Below are positions 33,027 to 44,590 of a stretch of DNA of 64,000 nucleotides, piece by piece. The position numbers and the translations under genes were made by a program. Below the pieces are notes generated by a model, which was given only the letters and a program-made list of their open reading frames with translations, did no database searches and was not told the origin of the DNA. Where the stretch lies: NCBI GenBank assembly GCA_905250025.1, contig CAJNOJ010000229.1:104146-168145 (forward strand). Reading direction: 5' to 3'. Origin of the DNA: Adineta ricciae. Taxonomy: Eukaryota; Rotifera; Eurotatoria; Adinetida; Adinetidae. The stretch's first letter is position 1. Each line of letters opens with the position of its first letter.

Positions 33027-34343
33027 AGAACCTATGCAAAAGCTCAACCGCAGGATATTCGTATGTCGATCAATGGTATGAGAACGTTTCAACAATCAGA
33101 AGAATGTGAGAATTACGTTAAACTCTTGATCGATGATCGGTATAGTGTAATGATTGCTGGCCAACAACAATTCGAGCTGATGATTAACCATGTCAAACCT
33201 CTTGTTCATGTTTTGATTATCTATATTTGTCCGAATATTCAAAGGTGATTGACCATCATTGCGAAACTCACTATAAAGTTTTCATATGTATCGACACATT
33301 TTACGTGAGAATCATCGTTTCGCTCGAAGAATTAGTTGGTCAATTAGAAACAAGCTTCAGACGACGTCGAAAAAGATTCGAGGAAACGCTAGCAATGAGT
33401 ATTTATAATCCAAATCTTAGTGGAGATGTCATGCATTCTCAACTATTCATTGATCTTCTTTCTTGCATGGGATCTAAATCGACAGACAAGGAGGAACTTA
33501 TTATGAAATCCAAAAACAAAAAATATGAAAATAATGAATCAGCATAAAAGATGGCCAACGAAGATGCTATGAAATCATATACGCTAAAGAAGGATTTCTA
33601 TATTGTATACCGAATCGAGCTCTTTTTCTTTCGATTTCTCATTATTGTTTTACATAACAGTCAGTCTGTCCGACCGTCAACGGTTTTCCGTTATCAAATG
33701 ATGTCGCCCGATGAATTGAAGGTACTTCGCCAGTCGACTGGCAACTTGATCTCTATGTAGTCGTTTCATAAACAACATTTCACCGATGGAATCAAATGTT
33801 TCCAAACTATTTGCGTATATTCAAGCAGAGAACGATTTTTCCAAGGAAGCGGAGATTCTATTGTTAAGATGTCGGTCAAACACCTGCTTATACATGTTGG
33901 TTCTCTCTCATGACGTCATACGGATCTTTCCCAATCCTTTCTCTGACAGCAGTTTTCGAACATATATATATGTATCGATTTTTCATCTAATAAACAGAGT
34001 TCGATACACATCGAGAGAAGAAATCTACATTCAGCGACTTCTGAGCAGTTCAGACGGCGGCGATACTCTTGTAAAAGGTTGTTATGTCGAACTAGAACAT
34101 TTAGCTTGTATGACAGGTCAAGTCGTTGAAAGTCTTGATTCTGACAAAACAGCTTTTGATATTTACAAAAAGCTTTATGGAGACCGCTACATGAGTATAG
34201 CTACAGTTTTTGTTCAACAAGCACGACTCAAAGATGCTGTCAGGTTCGTTGGTAAGGCTCCTACAATGATGCAACAGTGCTGCCACCTGCTCATCCGATC
34301 ATGGTTACGTCGAGAAAGTGTTGATAAACAATTATTGTTCTAG
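33027..34343 (+). pseudogene. Decayed NAD-arginine ADP-ribosyltransferase/TPR-type gene, H2
   Basis: Fragments in several frames fit the long bdelloid ART family, which has an N-terminal region of its own, an ART domain and often TPR repeats. 33090-33230 gives IDDRYSVMIAGQQQ and VLIIYICPNIQR. 33340-33545 gives ETLAMSIYNPNLSGDVMHSQLFIDLL. 33560-33760 gives YQMMSPDELKVLRQSTGNLISM, resembling the ART segment after the NAD-binding Arg. 34050-34320 gives a region with a TPR-like run. Stops and frame changes separate the fragments, and about 109 bases near the start are deleted relative to H1 (35000-35108). Family assignment is from memory of the family pattern, not alignment. Confidence 0.6.
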
Positions 34344-34715
34344 CAAAATAAAAAATGTGAAGACAATCAGTGCTATTATCTAATGAATCTAAATAAATTT
34401 CGTTCTTTTATATTACATCCACTCAATTACCCTAAAAGTGTGAATGCGAATGTATCAGTCGACTTTTATTCTCTCTTACAAAGGCCATCTGTCTGTTCTC
34501 ATCATGATAAATCAATTAGTTTTATCACTTACGCAAAGAAAAAAACAAAGCACATCGTCATACTATATGCCAAAGTACACTATCTTCTATAACAAGCAAT
34601 GTTTTGGTGCATCTAGTAAAGTGTGATTATGTCATTTGTCCTAGAGTATATAAAGCAAGCTCTAAAAATATTTTTTCATTCTCTAGAGAGAGTGCACTTC
34701 GTCCCATTCACATTC
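34344..34715. promoter_or_regulatory. Lipase upstream region, H2, with TATA box at 34647-34653
   Basis: Non-coding, allelic to 36030-36403. TATATAA lies 69 bases before the lipase ATG at 34716, at the same spacing as in H1 (36335-36341). A 69-codon frame present in both alleles has mostly amino-acid-changing differences and is not considered coding. Confidence 0.5.
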
Positions 34716-34819
34716 ATGTCTCGCATAACTTTCTTATTGTACGTGCTGTTCAACGTTTCGTTGGCAATGACTAGTGTTCCATCAAACGTTTGCTATCAGG
34801 ATCTTGGATGCTACATACC
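34716..34819 (+). pseudogene. Lipase exon 1, H2, 5' part ending at the N
   Basis: Encodes the signal peptide ([17 protein letters not shown]) and the first ~17 mature residues of the lipase, then stops at the N at 34820. The missing remainder of the exon resumes at 55031 after about 39 bases by comparison with 36509-36547. This is probably the true 5' end of the H2 lipase. Confidence 0.8.
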
Positions 34820-34820
34820 N
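34820..34820. other. Single-N assembly gap
   Basis: The N lies inside lipase exon 1. The base after it starts the 249-base duplicate of 4331-4579. Probable wrong join. Confidence 0.8.
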
Positions 34821-34824
34821 AGAT

Positions 34825-34897
34825 CGCTCCTGGATGGACTCGAACCAACAATCCTCCGGTTAGGAACCGGTTGCGTTAACCATTGCGCCACAAGAGC
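34825..34897 (-). tRNA. tRNA-Arg (anticodon CCU), start of c3
   Basis: Identical to 4335-4407 and probably the same locus counted twice through the unmerged overlap. Anticodon loop TTCCTAA, 73 nt, no intron. Confidence 0.85.
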
Positions 34898-34989
34898 AGA
34901 TAAAGAACAGCGCGAAAATAATTTTATTTTTGCTACAGTCACTGAATAAAATCAGAGTATGTGAAGACGGTTATAATGCAAATGAAAGA

Positions 34990-36020
34990 TAAACAGAACT
35001 TTGAATGATAGACGATCTGCGCACTTTCACAGTTAAGATGATAGAACATTCAAATCTTGAAACTTTGTCGATTGTATGGTTAGATAGTTCACACGATGCA
35101 ACTAAAACCTATGCAAAAGCTCAACCGCTGGATGTTCGTATGCCGATCAATGATCGGCTTATTGTAGTAATTGCTGGCCAACAACAATTCGAGTCGATTA
35201 ATCGTGTCAAATCTCTTGTTCATGTTTTGATTATCTATATTTGTCCGAATATTCAAAGATGATTGTCCATCATTGCGAAACTCACTATAAAGTTTTCGTA
35301 TGTATGAACACATTTTAGGTGAGAATCATCGTTTCTCTCGAAGAATTAGCTGTTCAACTATTCATTGATCTTCTTCCTTGCATAGGATCTAAACCGACAG
35401 ACAAGGAGGAACTCATTATGAAATGCAAAAACAAAAATACGAAAATAATGAATCAGCATAAAAGATGACCGACAAATTTGCCACGACTCGCGTGAAAGAA
35501 GATGCTATGAAATCACACACTAAAGAAGGATTTCTATATTGTATACTGAATCGAGCTCTTTATCTTTCGATTTCTCGTTATTGATTTTCAAAGCAGTTTG
35601 TCTGTTCCGACCATCGATGGTTTTCCGTTATCAAATGACGTCGCCCAATACATTGAAGGTACTTGATCAGTCGACTGGCAGCTTAATCTCTATGTAGTCG
35701 TTTCTATAGATAACACTTCACCGAGAGAGGTAAATGTTTCAAAGCTACTTGCGTATATTCTATCAGAGAACGATTTTTCCAAGGAAGCGGAGAGTCCATT
35801 CATGCTTGAAAGTATCTTTTACCTGAAAGGTATCCGTGAAGATGCGCCTATCTGACAGATCAAGTTGTTGACAGTCTTGATTCCGACAGAACAGTTTTTG
35901 TTGAACAAGAACGACTCAAAGATACTGCCTGGTTCGCTGGTGCGATTCTTGTAATGATGTAACAGTATTGCCATCTGCTCATCCAATCATGGTCACATCG
36001 AGAAAGTGTTGATAAATAAT
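34990..36020 (+). pseudogene. Decayed NAD-arginine ADP-ribosyltransferase/TPR-type gene, H1
   Basis: Allele of 33027-34343 and more decayed. 35005-35262 reads NLETLSIVWLDSSHD...VIAGQQQFESINR, matching the N-terminal region of the bdelloid ART family. Later fragments (35340-35460 and 35630-36010) repeat the H2 fragments with further deletions. No long open frame remains. A truncated duplicate of its first ~75 bases lies at 4503-4579. Confidence 0.6.
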
Positions 36021-36334
36021 TATTGTTCTAGCAAAATAAAAAACGTGAAGACAATCAGTGCTATTATCTAATGAATCTAAATAAATTTCGTTCTTTCCTA
36101 TTACATTCACTCAATTACCCTAAAAGTGTAAATGCGAATGTATCAGTCGACTTTTCTTCTCTCTTACAAAGGCCATCTGTCTGTTCTCATCATGATAAAT
36201 CAATTAGTTTTATCATTTACGCAAAGAAAAAAACAAAGCGCATCGTCATACTATATACCAAAGTACACTATCTTCTATAACGAGCCATGTTCTGGTGCAT
36301 CTAGTAAAGTATGGTTATGTCATTTGTCCTAGAG

Positions 36335-36341
36335 TATATAA
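36335..36341 (+). promoter_or_regulatory. TATA box of lipase, H1
   Basis: TATATAA, 69 bases before the ATG at 36404 and conserved in H2. The in-frame ATG at 36311 lies upstream of it, so 36404 is chosen as the start. Confidence 0.55.
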
Positions 36342-36403
36342 AGCAAGCTCTAAAAATATTTTTTCATTCTCTAGAGAGAGTGCACTTCGTCCCATTCACA
36401 TTC

Positions 36404-38279
36404 ATGTCTCGCATAACTTTCTTATTGTACGTGCTGTTCAACGTTTCGTTGGCAACGACTACTGTTCCATCAAACGTTTGCTATCAGGATCTTGGATGCT
36501 ACATACCGCGACCTGGTTTTACACTGTTACCTCAATCTCCTGAGAAGATCAATACGAAATTCTCTCTCTTCAAAAGGTAAATAGCGTGCTTGATCGATGA
36601 AGAGAGGATAGTCATCAGTTGCTTTTCCTTTCCAACGACTTAGAAAGCAACCTATTCAAGCAGAAATAATCTCTTCTTCAAATTTGGGTTCGTTCGACCG
36701 TACGAAACCGATCAAATTGATTATTCATGGTTTTACCGATCAATCATCGAGTGCTTGGGTGGTTAACATGACGCAAGAGCTGTTGAAACAGGTTAGTAGC
36801 CATTTTCTAATCAATAGCTAAATACACTTTTCAATAATTGGATTTTGTAGGAAGATATGAATGTCATTACTGTTGATTGGTCTGGTGGCAATCAATTTCC
36901 CTATGGCCAGGCCGTGGCCAACACCGTCATTGTTGCAGCTGTTATTCGACAACTTCTTCAAGCGATGGTCAATGCCGGTGCAAAACCGCAACAAATGCAT
37001 TTAATTGGTCATAGTTTGGGTGCGCATGTATCAAGTTATGTAGGACGAGATTTTCACAATTTAGGAAGAATATCTGGCTTAGGTATTGATACATGCGAGA
37101 AAGTTCAAAGCATTTATACGCTTTTTCCTAAGTATAGATCCTGCCGGACCGGAATTCTATAATTCTCTCATTTCTGATCGCCTTGATCCATCCGATGCTA
37201 TATTTGTGGATGTCATTCATACTGACGGTGCACCACGGGTTCAGTCTGGTTTCGGTCATTTAGATGCATTAGGACATGTTGATTTCTATCCTAACGGTGG
37301 TTCCGCCCAGCCAAGTGAGTCTCTCTAAATTCAGTGATAAATATCACGTTTTCCTTTTTCTCCAATCAAGCTTGTGGTAGCAATACCGGAGATGTTCTTC
37401 TCCAATCAGCATGGAACTTAATCAGTACTTTCAATATAGGAAGTGAGTCTAATCTTATCTCTGGTGTTTTCATGTGAACTGCCGATTTCTGGAGTTTAGA
37501 TGCTGCTAGCTCAATGGCTTGCAATCATATGTCAGCAGTATACTATTATACTGATTCGATTAATTCACATTCGCCAGCTTTTGCTTATCCTTGTTCGGAT
37601 TATAAAAGTTTTGAACGAGGCCTTTGCACATCTTGTGGTTCGCAGTTTGATCAATGTCAACGTGCCGGTTACCACGCTTCATCGTTGAAAACACTTGGTA
37701 AACTGTATCTTATGACTTTGAACGGAGTCAAACCGCCACATTTTGGTCTGTCATACTGTGCCAACAGAAAGATGATGAACGATTTAAGTTGAATTTTAGG
37801 TTTTCAATTCAAAGTAACACTTGAATCAAATATGAACGACAGTAAACAACAAACACGCGGTATCATAAAAATCAAATTCGACGAACAAGAAGAGGAGACA
37901 TCGCTATTTGAGTATGAGAGTGTACATACGTTCTTTTATATGAACCTATATCTGGTCTATTTAGTGAAAAAATACTATTCAAAAGTAGTTCCGTCAATTC
38001 AAAAACGATTCTCATTGCTCGTCAACCTGCATCACTGAAAGAGATTACCATTTCGTTCAAAAAAAGCCTAAGTTCAAATTTCGGTCTTGGTCTCTCTAAT
38101 CAATGGAACTTTCGTTCGGTCAGCATTCTTGATATGCAATCTCATCTAAGGCAAGTCGTCTACTGACGAATCGCGTCGTAGTATTTAGTTGTTTTTCTTT
38201 GTTTAGTTACACATTTTGTCCAACAACAAATTCAGCGACGATCAAGAGCGGTTCAAAATTGATCTATAAATTGTGTTGA
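36404..38279 (+). CDS. Pancreatic-type triacylglycerol lipase, H1 allele
   Basis: A secreted lipase. Predicted exons: 36404-36576, 36644-36791, 36851-37082, 37138-37314, 37371-37442, 37500-37745, then 37800 onward. Signal peptide [17 protein letters not shown]. The catalytic triad is visible: Ser in GHSLGAH (exon 3), Asp in GLDPAGPEF (created by splicing exons 3-4, acceptor TATAG), and His in [13 protein letters not shown] (exon 6). The C-terminal part resembles a PLAT lipid-binding domain ([23 protein letters not shown]; then, in another frame, [14 protein letters not shown], and a last exon YTFCPTTNS...LIYKLC after an AG-GCAAGT, GC-type donor near 38150). The junction near 37918-37980 does not keep frame with any GT-AG pair I can find. 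So either the end is frameshifted or the protein stops at 38038 or 37792. Hydrolysis of dietary or storage lipids is inferred from the family. Confidence 0.75.
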
Positions 38280-38828
38280 ATCCTCATAGTGTGTCGAAGA
38301 TCGGTTGACATTGATTTTTCTATACAGAATTATTAAGTATAACAATAAACAGTTGAAAAGAAAAACCTGGCCAAAACGAAATCTGTCACCAGTTATTATA
38401 AATAAAAAAGAATAATACGACGTGACATACAGCGACATCTGGTTGTTCTGAAGAAAAATTCTGGGAAGATGCAATGTATGAAAAGAATCTATCATTTTCA
38501 AATATCTTTTCAAATTAGATAAGTAAAGCTCATTAATGTAACCAACCGTGTATCGTCTACCATGGTAACGCTATCATATCTAGTCTTTTTGTTGGAAAAA
38601 ATTGCCATTAATCCTTAAAAGTGCGTCGAACGCATATAGTTATTTTGATATTATGTAACAAACGTAATTTCAGGATGAGGTTGATTCTGAATCACGAAGA
38701 GATGCCCATGCTCTCTCTCACATTATCAATAATGCCTCTTTGTTCCCGACAGTGACACTCACGCCTCTCCCAGCAGATTGTCTATCTCGTTTCAAAAGAC
38801 ACTTTTAAAATCTATTTTAGACTAAAAT
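38280..38828. other. Spacer between lipase and ART-PARP, H1
   Basis: Non-coding, allelic to 56767-57199. It contains about 118 bases upstream of and including the ART-PARP start codon that are missing in H2. No gene is seen. Confidence 0.5.
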
Positions 38829-40612
38829 ATGGCAAGCTCAACAACTGCGGAGAAAAAGTCCCGCTACAGTGATATCGTTGATGAACCTGTGCATAATCTT
38901 CTCGCACCCATAAAAGGTTACCAAGATAAACCACTCGTTTCACTTTCAGACGCGATTGATCCAGTTGCTGGTTTCTTCAATGAAATCGAAGACAATGCTT
39001 TAGTTGCTTTACATAATTGTCAAAATCCAGCTGATGGTCTGACTCAACAAGAATCAGCTTCCATACATCTTTACACAATGGAGTTCGATGGTGGACCAAG
39101 TTTATATCGGTTATTCACGGCAAATGCGAGTGTGGCGTGGTATCCGTGATGTCAATCTATCTTCAAAGTATAAGATTGGCACGAAGTTTGCTTGGTGGGG
39201 AGTAAGTTCCTGTACTAGTGATATGAAACTGCTCGAGTCCGAAAAATTCTTGGGTAAGACCGGACAGCGAACTCTATTTTCAATTGAATGTATCAATGGA
39301 AGACGTATTGTGGCACATTCGTATTTCAAAAACACCGAACAGGAAATTGTTTTAATGCCTGGTTCATATTTTGAAGTGTTAGGTCAATTGAATCCAGCAC
39401 CAGGTCTTCATATTATTGAATTAAAAGAAATTATACCACCGATGACGCTGATCAAACCGCCATTTTCTAAACCAAACGTAGCATCGAGCTGTTCACATAT
39501 GCCAGCAGCAGAAGCCTCTACAATATCAAAGAAAAAACCATTACTAGAATCGGGTACAGAAATTCTGTTCGTTTTCTCTTGTATACTGGATTGTATTAGC
39601 TTAACTTGACAGGTTGGAAGTCACATGTCTAATAGGAGTCACATTGAAAAACTAAATACAGGGCTTTTAAGAGGCAAGAACGACTAGTCGGCTGCATATG
39701 GTCTCTCTTTTACCATATTTGCCGACGTTTTCATTATAATAATTTAAGTATCTCATAATTCATTTTAGGAGTGTATACCGAACTACTCTCAAGTAACAAC
39801 GAAGATTTCAAAACTGTCAGTCGAATGTTCTTAGATGGTTGGCCAGGTGAATTGAAACGTGACATCAAAGTCAAAGCAATTTATCAAATTCATAACGATA
39901 TACTAGAATCACGTTTTCAACAATTTGTTCATTCCAATCCCAAATTTTCAACAGGAAATTCTATAGGATGGCACGGTACGTCGTCTAATTGCCAGAATGG
40001 TTCGTGCTCATCTTCGGAGTGTCATCTATGTCAAATTATTCGAAAGGGATTTAAACAGCAGTTTGCACGCCGTAATACGATTTCATACAAATGCTGGGGA
40101 CCAGCTACCTATTTTTCGAACCAAAGTTTTGTTTGCCATACTTATAACGGTGGTTCAGAATGTGATACCAAAAGGCGCTGCACAATAATGACAAAAATCA
40201 ATTCTGGACACGCGCTAGACTATTGGAGGATCGCAGAACATTGCACTCCTGACCCCGCAAATTGCATTCCTGCTTTGATAAAAAAATATAAATACGATAG
40301 CGTGGCTTTAACCCCAAATTACTATATAACGAGCTAGCTGCATTACCGATATATATAGTTGTGTACTCTGTTCGAAAAACCTTACAAGTAAGACGCTCTG
40401 CAGGTGAGTATTGCAGCTTTCATCGGGAACACCATACGGTGAATGCTCATTGTGATGGTCATCAATGTCAAAGCTTGGAATGTGTCGATAAAATATGTCT
40501 AGATCACAATCACTTCACACAATACGATCATATAGATCCCAATACTTATGTTACGCACGAGTCATGCTACAGAGAGATCTTGGATGAATTGGGCTCAACT
40601 GTTTATCCATAA
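38829..40612 (+). pseudogene. ART-PARP fusion gene, H1 allele, frameshifted
   Basis: Allele of 57200-59206. It keeps the native-looking start (MASSTTAEKKSRYSD). At 39109-39114 it lacks about 92 bases present in H2, which shifts frame and removes the residues just before the NAD-binding Arg. At about 40321-40331 it lacks 28 bases between two ATTACTATAT copies, which shifts frame again and truncates the C-terminus. The intron is 39554-39768 (G-GTACAG to TTTTAG). Remaining motifs are the same as in H2: VWRGI, SSCTS, EQE and HGTS. It is unlikely to make a full product. Confidence 0.85.
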
Positions 40613-41080
40613 AATTTTGAACTTTTTGAGAAAAATGCGCAAGAAGAACTATAGCTATTTTTATCAGAAGGGCGTAAGAGTGAAAATCGATATAGATGTA
40701 TCTTCCACTCATACTCTTATTCTCAGAATAATACTACAGCAAACAAATAATTGTTTTTTATTATAAGGTTGATTCATATTTTGATAACATATCTTTACCA
40801 CTTTTTTATATTTGATGGATGATGATTGAAAAGAACAATAAATAATAAGCTGTTCTGATTCGTATTTCGATAAAAGTATTCAGTATTAATGAGACACGAT
40901 GTGCATATTGATTCTCGCAATAATTAGTTTCTAAAATTTGTCTACTAACAATGCTAGGCTTCGACTGCCTGAACATCGTAGGTTAAACGGCTGTGTAAGT
41001 CTGGGCACCGATTTAGTGTCCACATTTTAAAAATATTTGAATTCAGATTTGTATTTATTAACGACACAAAAAGAAAATAC
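40613..41080. other. Intergenic DNA, H1
   Basis: Allelic to 59207-59510 but with a ~110-base insertion near 40690-40850 relative to H2. No gene is seen. Confidence 0.4.
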
Positions 41081-41520
41081 TTCGATTAGTGTAAGTGATC
41101 AAAAAATCGTTCTGATTTCTCATGTACAGTAAATCTACATTTCAATTTTCCGTTCATCATAAAGTTATTCTTATAATTGCGATTACATCTGATTCATTTC
41201 GTTCTGTCGATGTATTTCTTTCTGTATGACACTCTATCCTTGCATGTATGTACATATGTAATTTACGTGTACAAAAGACACAGAGTGATTATGCCATCCA
41301 TGCGGTTAAGGCAAATTGAAATCTTGTATTGACTGTTTTACACCGTATATACCGTCTCAATTTGACTGTATTTGAATAAATGCAACAAAAAGAAAATAAG
41401 GAAACGGACTAATAGAACATCAAGGGGATAATTCAAGCGAAAAATGGTTAGCTTTCAAGCTGGGTGACTTTTGGAATTACGAAGATCACGGTAGGTTTCT
41501 TTACAAAATAAATAGTTACG
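41080..41520 (+). pseudogene. Carbonic anhydrase 5' relic (promoter and end of exon 1)
   Basis: The sequence parallels the upstream region of both carbonic anhydrase genes (48510-48960 and 59505-59950). It ends with coding for (F)WNYEDHG at about 41474-41493, followed by the intron-1 start. The signal peptide part is lost, and nothing of exons 2-4 follows. The upstream part resembles 59500-59700 most closely. Confidence 0.7.
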
Positions 41521-41681
41521 AGCCATTAGTAAAGGTAAAGTACCAGCTGTGATTAAAATATATGATATACAAAACACAACATAAACTTGAATGTTAACTA
41601 TACGAATGATTGTGGGCAACTTGCAAAGCATCAATCTTGACATGGTGAGTGACAGATATTGAATCAGCACTGCAATTCCAC

Positions 41682-42680
41682 TTATGTAACATGGAGTTGT
41701 CTATTTGTTTGAGCTGTCGAGTGAACTTCTCTTTTCCTTGCCACAAAATTGAACAGTTCATGGCGAAATTCGCTGAACGTTGCTAAGTAGATCGGAAAGT
41801 CCAGCAAAGGATATATGTACCCAATCGTGTCAAACGTATTTAAGATGCGCTGACCCCAAATACTTCCACCAAGCTGATCAAAGAAAAAGCTGTAGATCAT
41901 TTTCGATGGTACACTTGTTACGAGGAACAGAAAAGCTGTAATGATAAGCGTAATGGATATAGATCGATGTCGAATACGTGAATTTTGTACCAAAGTTGTA
42001 TTTCGTAGTTGAATGAGATGGTATATTGAAATACTGTTGAATGACATCATAAGCAAGAAAGGGAGACAAATACCGATGGCCATATTCACTCGGCTGTATG
42101 TAGGATAGACACGAAAAAGAGTTGAATCTATGACGATTTGACCGCTAGTATCACGATAGCATACAAATATTAAAAAGTGCAAATTAAAGAGAATGAAGAA
42201 TACAATGGTGCCAGCGATAATGGTGAGTATGTTTCTTGATCGATTGAACCACGTATTGGGTTGCATTCGACTTAGAGCTAAGTATCGATCAAGACAAATG
42301 AATACACGTATCCATGCCGATGCTTGCATTAAAACAGTATTAAAAAATATGGAGAATTTGCAAGATGCGATTGTATAAGAATAAGCCAGAGTAAACCCGT
42401 GAATGATCTGTAAATAGTTGTCTAAATTCCACCCATACACACTTAGCAAATCCATTACCATGATTAGACGCATATAATGCGTTACTGGACGTGTTTTTGT
42501 GTCGCGGAACGTTCGTCGACATAATACGGCGAATCCTAATACATTAAATAATGTACCGAAAATTACTATAAATAGGCTGCAATAACCATAAAAAGTTATA
42601 TCACTGATATAATCATTTGAAGGTAAGATAGTTGTAGTGTTTATATAAGTGGTAACGTTGTTATAACTAATATCCACCAT
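41682..42680 (-). CDS. Class A GPCR, orphan, H1 only
   Basis: A single-exon seven-segment receptor of 332 residues from MVDISYNN; an in-frame ATG at 42728 would add 16 hydrophobic residues. The N-terminus has N-glycosylation sites (NVT, NTT). Segment 3 ends with a normal DRY (CLDRYLAL). Disulfide cysteines fit ASCKFSI and FVCYRD. Segment 7 reads YPLLDFPIYLATFSEFRHEL, so the NPxxY motif is modified to DFPIY. It is a rhodopsin-type receptor with unknown ligand. It lies between the carbonic anhydrase relic and the transposon block and is absent from H2, where the region was apparently removed by recombination. Confidence 0.85.
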   Translation of the reverse strand: MVDISYNNVTTYINTTTILPSNDYISDITFYGYCSLFIVIFGTLFNVLGFAVLCRRTFRDTKTRPVTHYMRLIMVMDLLSVYGWNLDNYLQIIHGFTLAYSYTIASCKFSIFFNTVLMQASAWIRVFICLDRYLALSRMQPNTWFNRSRNILTIIAGTIVFFILFNLHFLIFVCYRDTSGQIVIDSTLFRVYPTYSRVNMAIGICLPFLLMMSFNSISIYHLIQLRNTTLVQNSRIRHRSISITLIITAFLFLVTSVPSKMIYSFFFDQLGGSIWGQRILNTFDTIGYIYPLLDFPIYLATFSEFRHELFNFVARKREVHSTAQTNRQLHVT

Positions 42681-42728
42681 CGTGCTCAAGAAAAATGTCA
42701 GATAATCTAGAAAAACAATCCATAACAT

Positions 42729-44590
42729 TCTGTCATGTAGAACAATTATTTCTTTTCACTTTATATATATTCGTAACTCCCCTTGTTACTGGAAATGCTG
42801 AGCAGGTAAGAACATATAAAGTTTCTCATAGATGGTGGTATTCTGCGACTAATGACAAAATATCAGTTTCTAATTTATCCTTCAGAAAAAATCCGAAAAA
42901 TAACCGTCAGTAACAACATTCACGCAAGAATGAGAAGAGAAGAACTGCGCAATTTATAATATTATCATCGTTTAATGTAGCGTGCTGAAGTATTATGAAA
43001 TGAGCATGTAATCTGACGAATATGTAGATCAAAGATTCTGAGATAAAACCCCACTTCATTTCTCAATTAATTGCAAGCGCTAATGGGAATTCTAATATCT
43101 AAAAGTCGAATCGAAATTTTCCACATTTACATAACTACTAATTAGATCTGAAAATATGAGTCGATCTTTGAATAATCTATGGACAAGACCTGAATGAGCT
43201 TTCAAGTCAAGATAGTGCCCAACATATGCCGAGAGAAAAAGTGAACATTACTCTACAACATTGGTCATTATTTATAGCTTTCAGTCAATCACGCAATAAT
43301 CATAGGAATAGGGTAAGAGACAAGATAACATTTTTCATGTCCCTTGATTCTCAGACTTATTAGTACGGTCAGTTGTGTCGTGAAGATCGCCATACGTGTC
43401 TCAATTATCAGTGCACTTTTTCAATAGCACAATCTTACTTTTGATGCTGTACAAAACAAACTTCTATAGAGTGCATACGATAGGAGACATCATAACTTAT
43501 AAGAACGTTTAGTGTCTTGAACACAGAAAAGGATATCTAGCTATGCGTGTAAGCGACAACGCTTTTCTTCGATCGTATACTATATTTATATCCACATTTG
43601 CGCTCACGGATTGTAAAAGCCTCATATTCTTCGGATCAATAAACTAAAGTCTTTTGGCAGAGCCTGAATTCTATGAATTACCAACCCGTGAGGAGTATAG
43701 AATTCGAACTGATGTCGTTCTCAAACGAAAATTCTAACAGCCTGAATGTCTCAAAGAATGCAATAGGATCAATGATCTTACTTGTGTTGCATTTAGCATA
43801 CAGTTAATATGTTCAATAAATGTTCATATCTCGCATCGGACATATAAGTAATGGATAGCCCAACGGGGAAGTGCCGAGTTCTACTTTTGCAATTTAAACT
43901 TTGAGATTATTGAAGAGATAGGCTACAATTGAAAGTATTCAGAAAAAATAAATATGATGAAGAGCAATACGAGGCATACTCTGAGCTAGAAGCTGAGTGT
44001 CATTTGGAGCACGAAGTCATTGTGATCACGGAGTGTTGTTTCTTCTTTGTGGCGACAATACGCTCGACTGAGGATGAGGGTATGACGATAATGATGAGAA
44101 TATGATTTTCATACAAGAGTGCGCTGGCATGACTTCGAAGCTGATGAATGAGATTGGTTCAATTAAATGATAACAATAATAATTATAAATCTGACAATCA
44201 TTTAAACGTGGAGTTGTGCTTAAAAGATGTTGATCATTGGAAACGGTGCGAAACCTAAGAGTATTTGGAGATGAAATACTAGCCATTCTGTCTATATCAC
44301 AGAATAGTTTCCCTATAGGACAAAAAAAGTCAACCGAAAAGCACTCACATAGTTGATCGCGGCTCAGCAGGTTTCGCAAATTATCAGGATTCTTTGGGTT
44401 GTTGAAGTTAGGCAAACTTTATAGCAGCTTGTTGCAGTAAAATTGTGAATAACGTAGAATAGCACTTTGAAATCCTCATAAGCTTATGATTCAGAAAATT
44501 CGGACAGATTTCAGCTCTATTTGTATTATTACTAAATTTTGGATCTGGAATCATCAGGAACTATTACAAAAAAATTTTTTACATAAGGGT
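42729..44590. other. Gene-poor DNA, H1
   Basis: No gene is recognised. A 129-codon minus-strand frame at 44026-44415 has no known domain. An upstream exon for the GPCR was not found. Confidence 0.4.

Noticed and set aside
34383-36280. 69-codon frames at 34383-34592 and 36071-36280, same length in both haplotypes
   Set aside because: Differences between the two are mostly amino-acid changing, the frame sits in the lipase promoter region, and there is no recognisable domain; it is treated as non-coding.
44026-44415. 129-codon minus-strand frame
   Set aside because: No recognisable domain, no homologue in the other haplotype, and no splice or promoter context.
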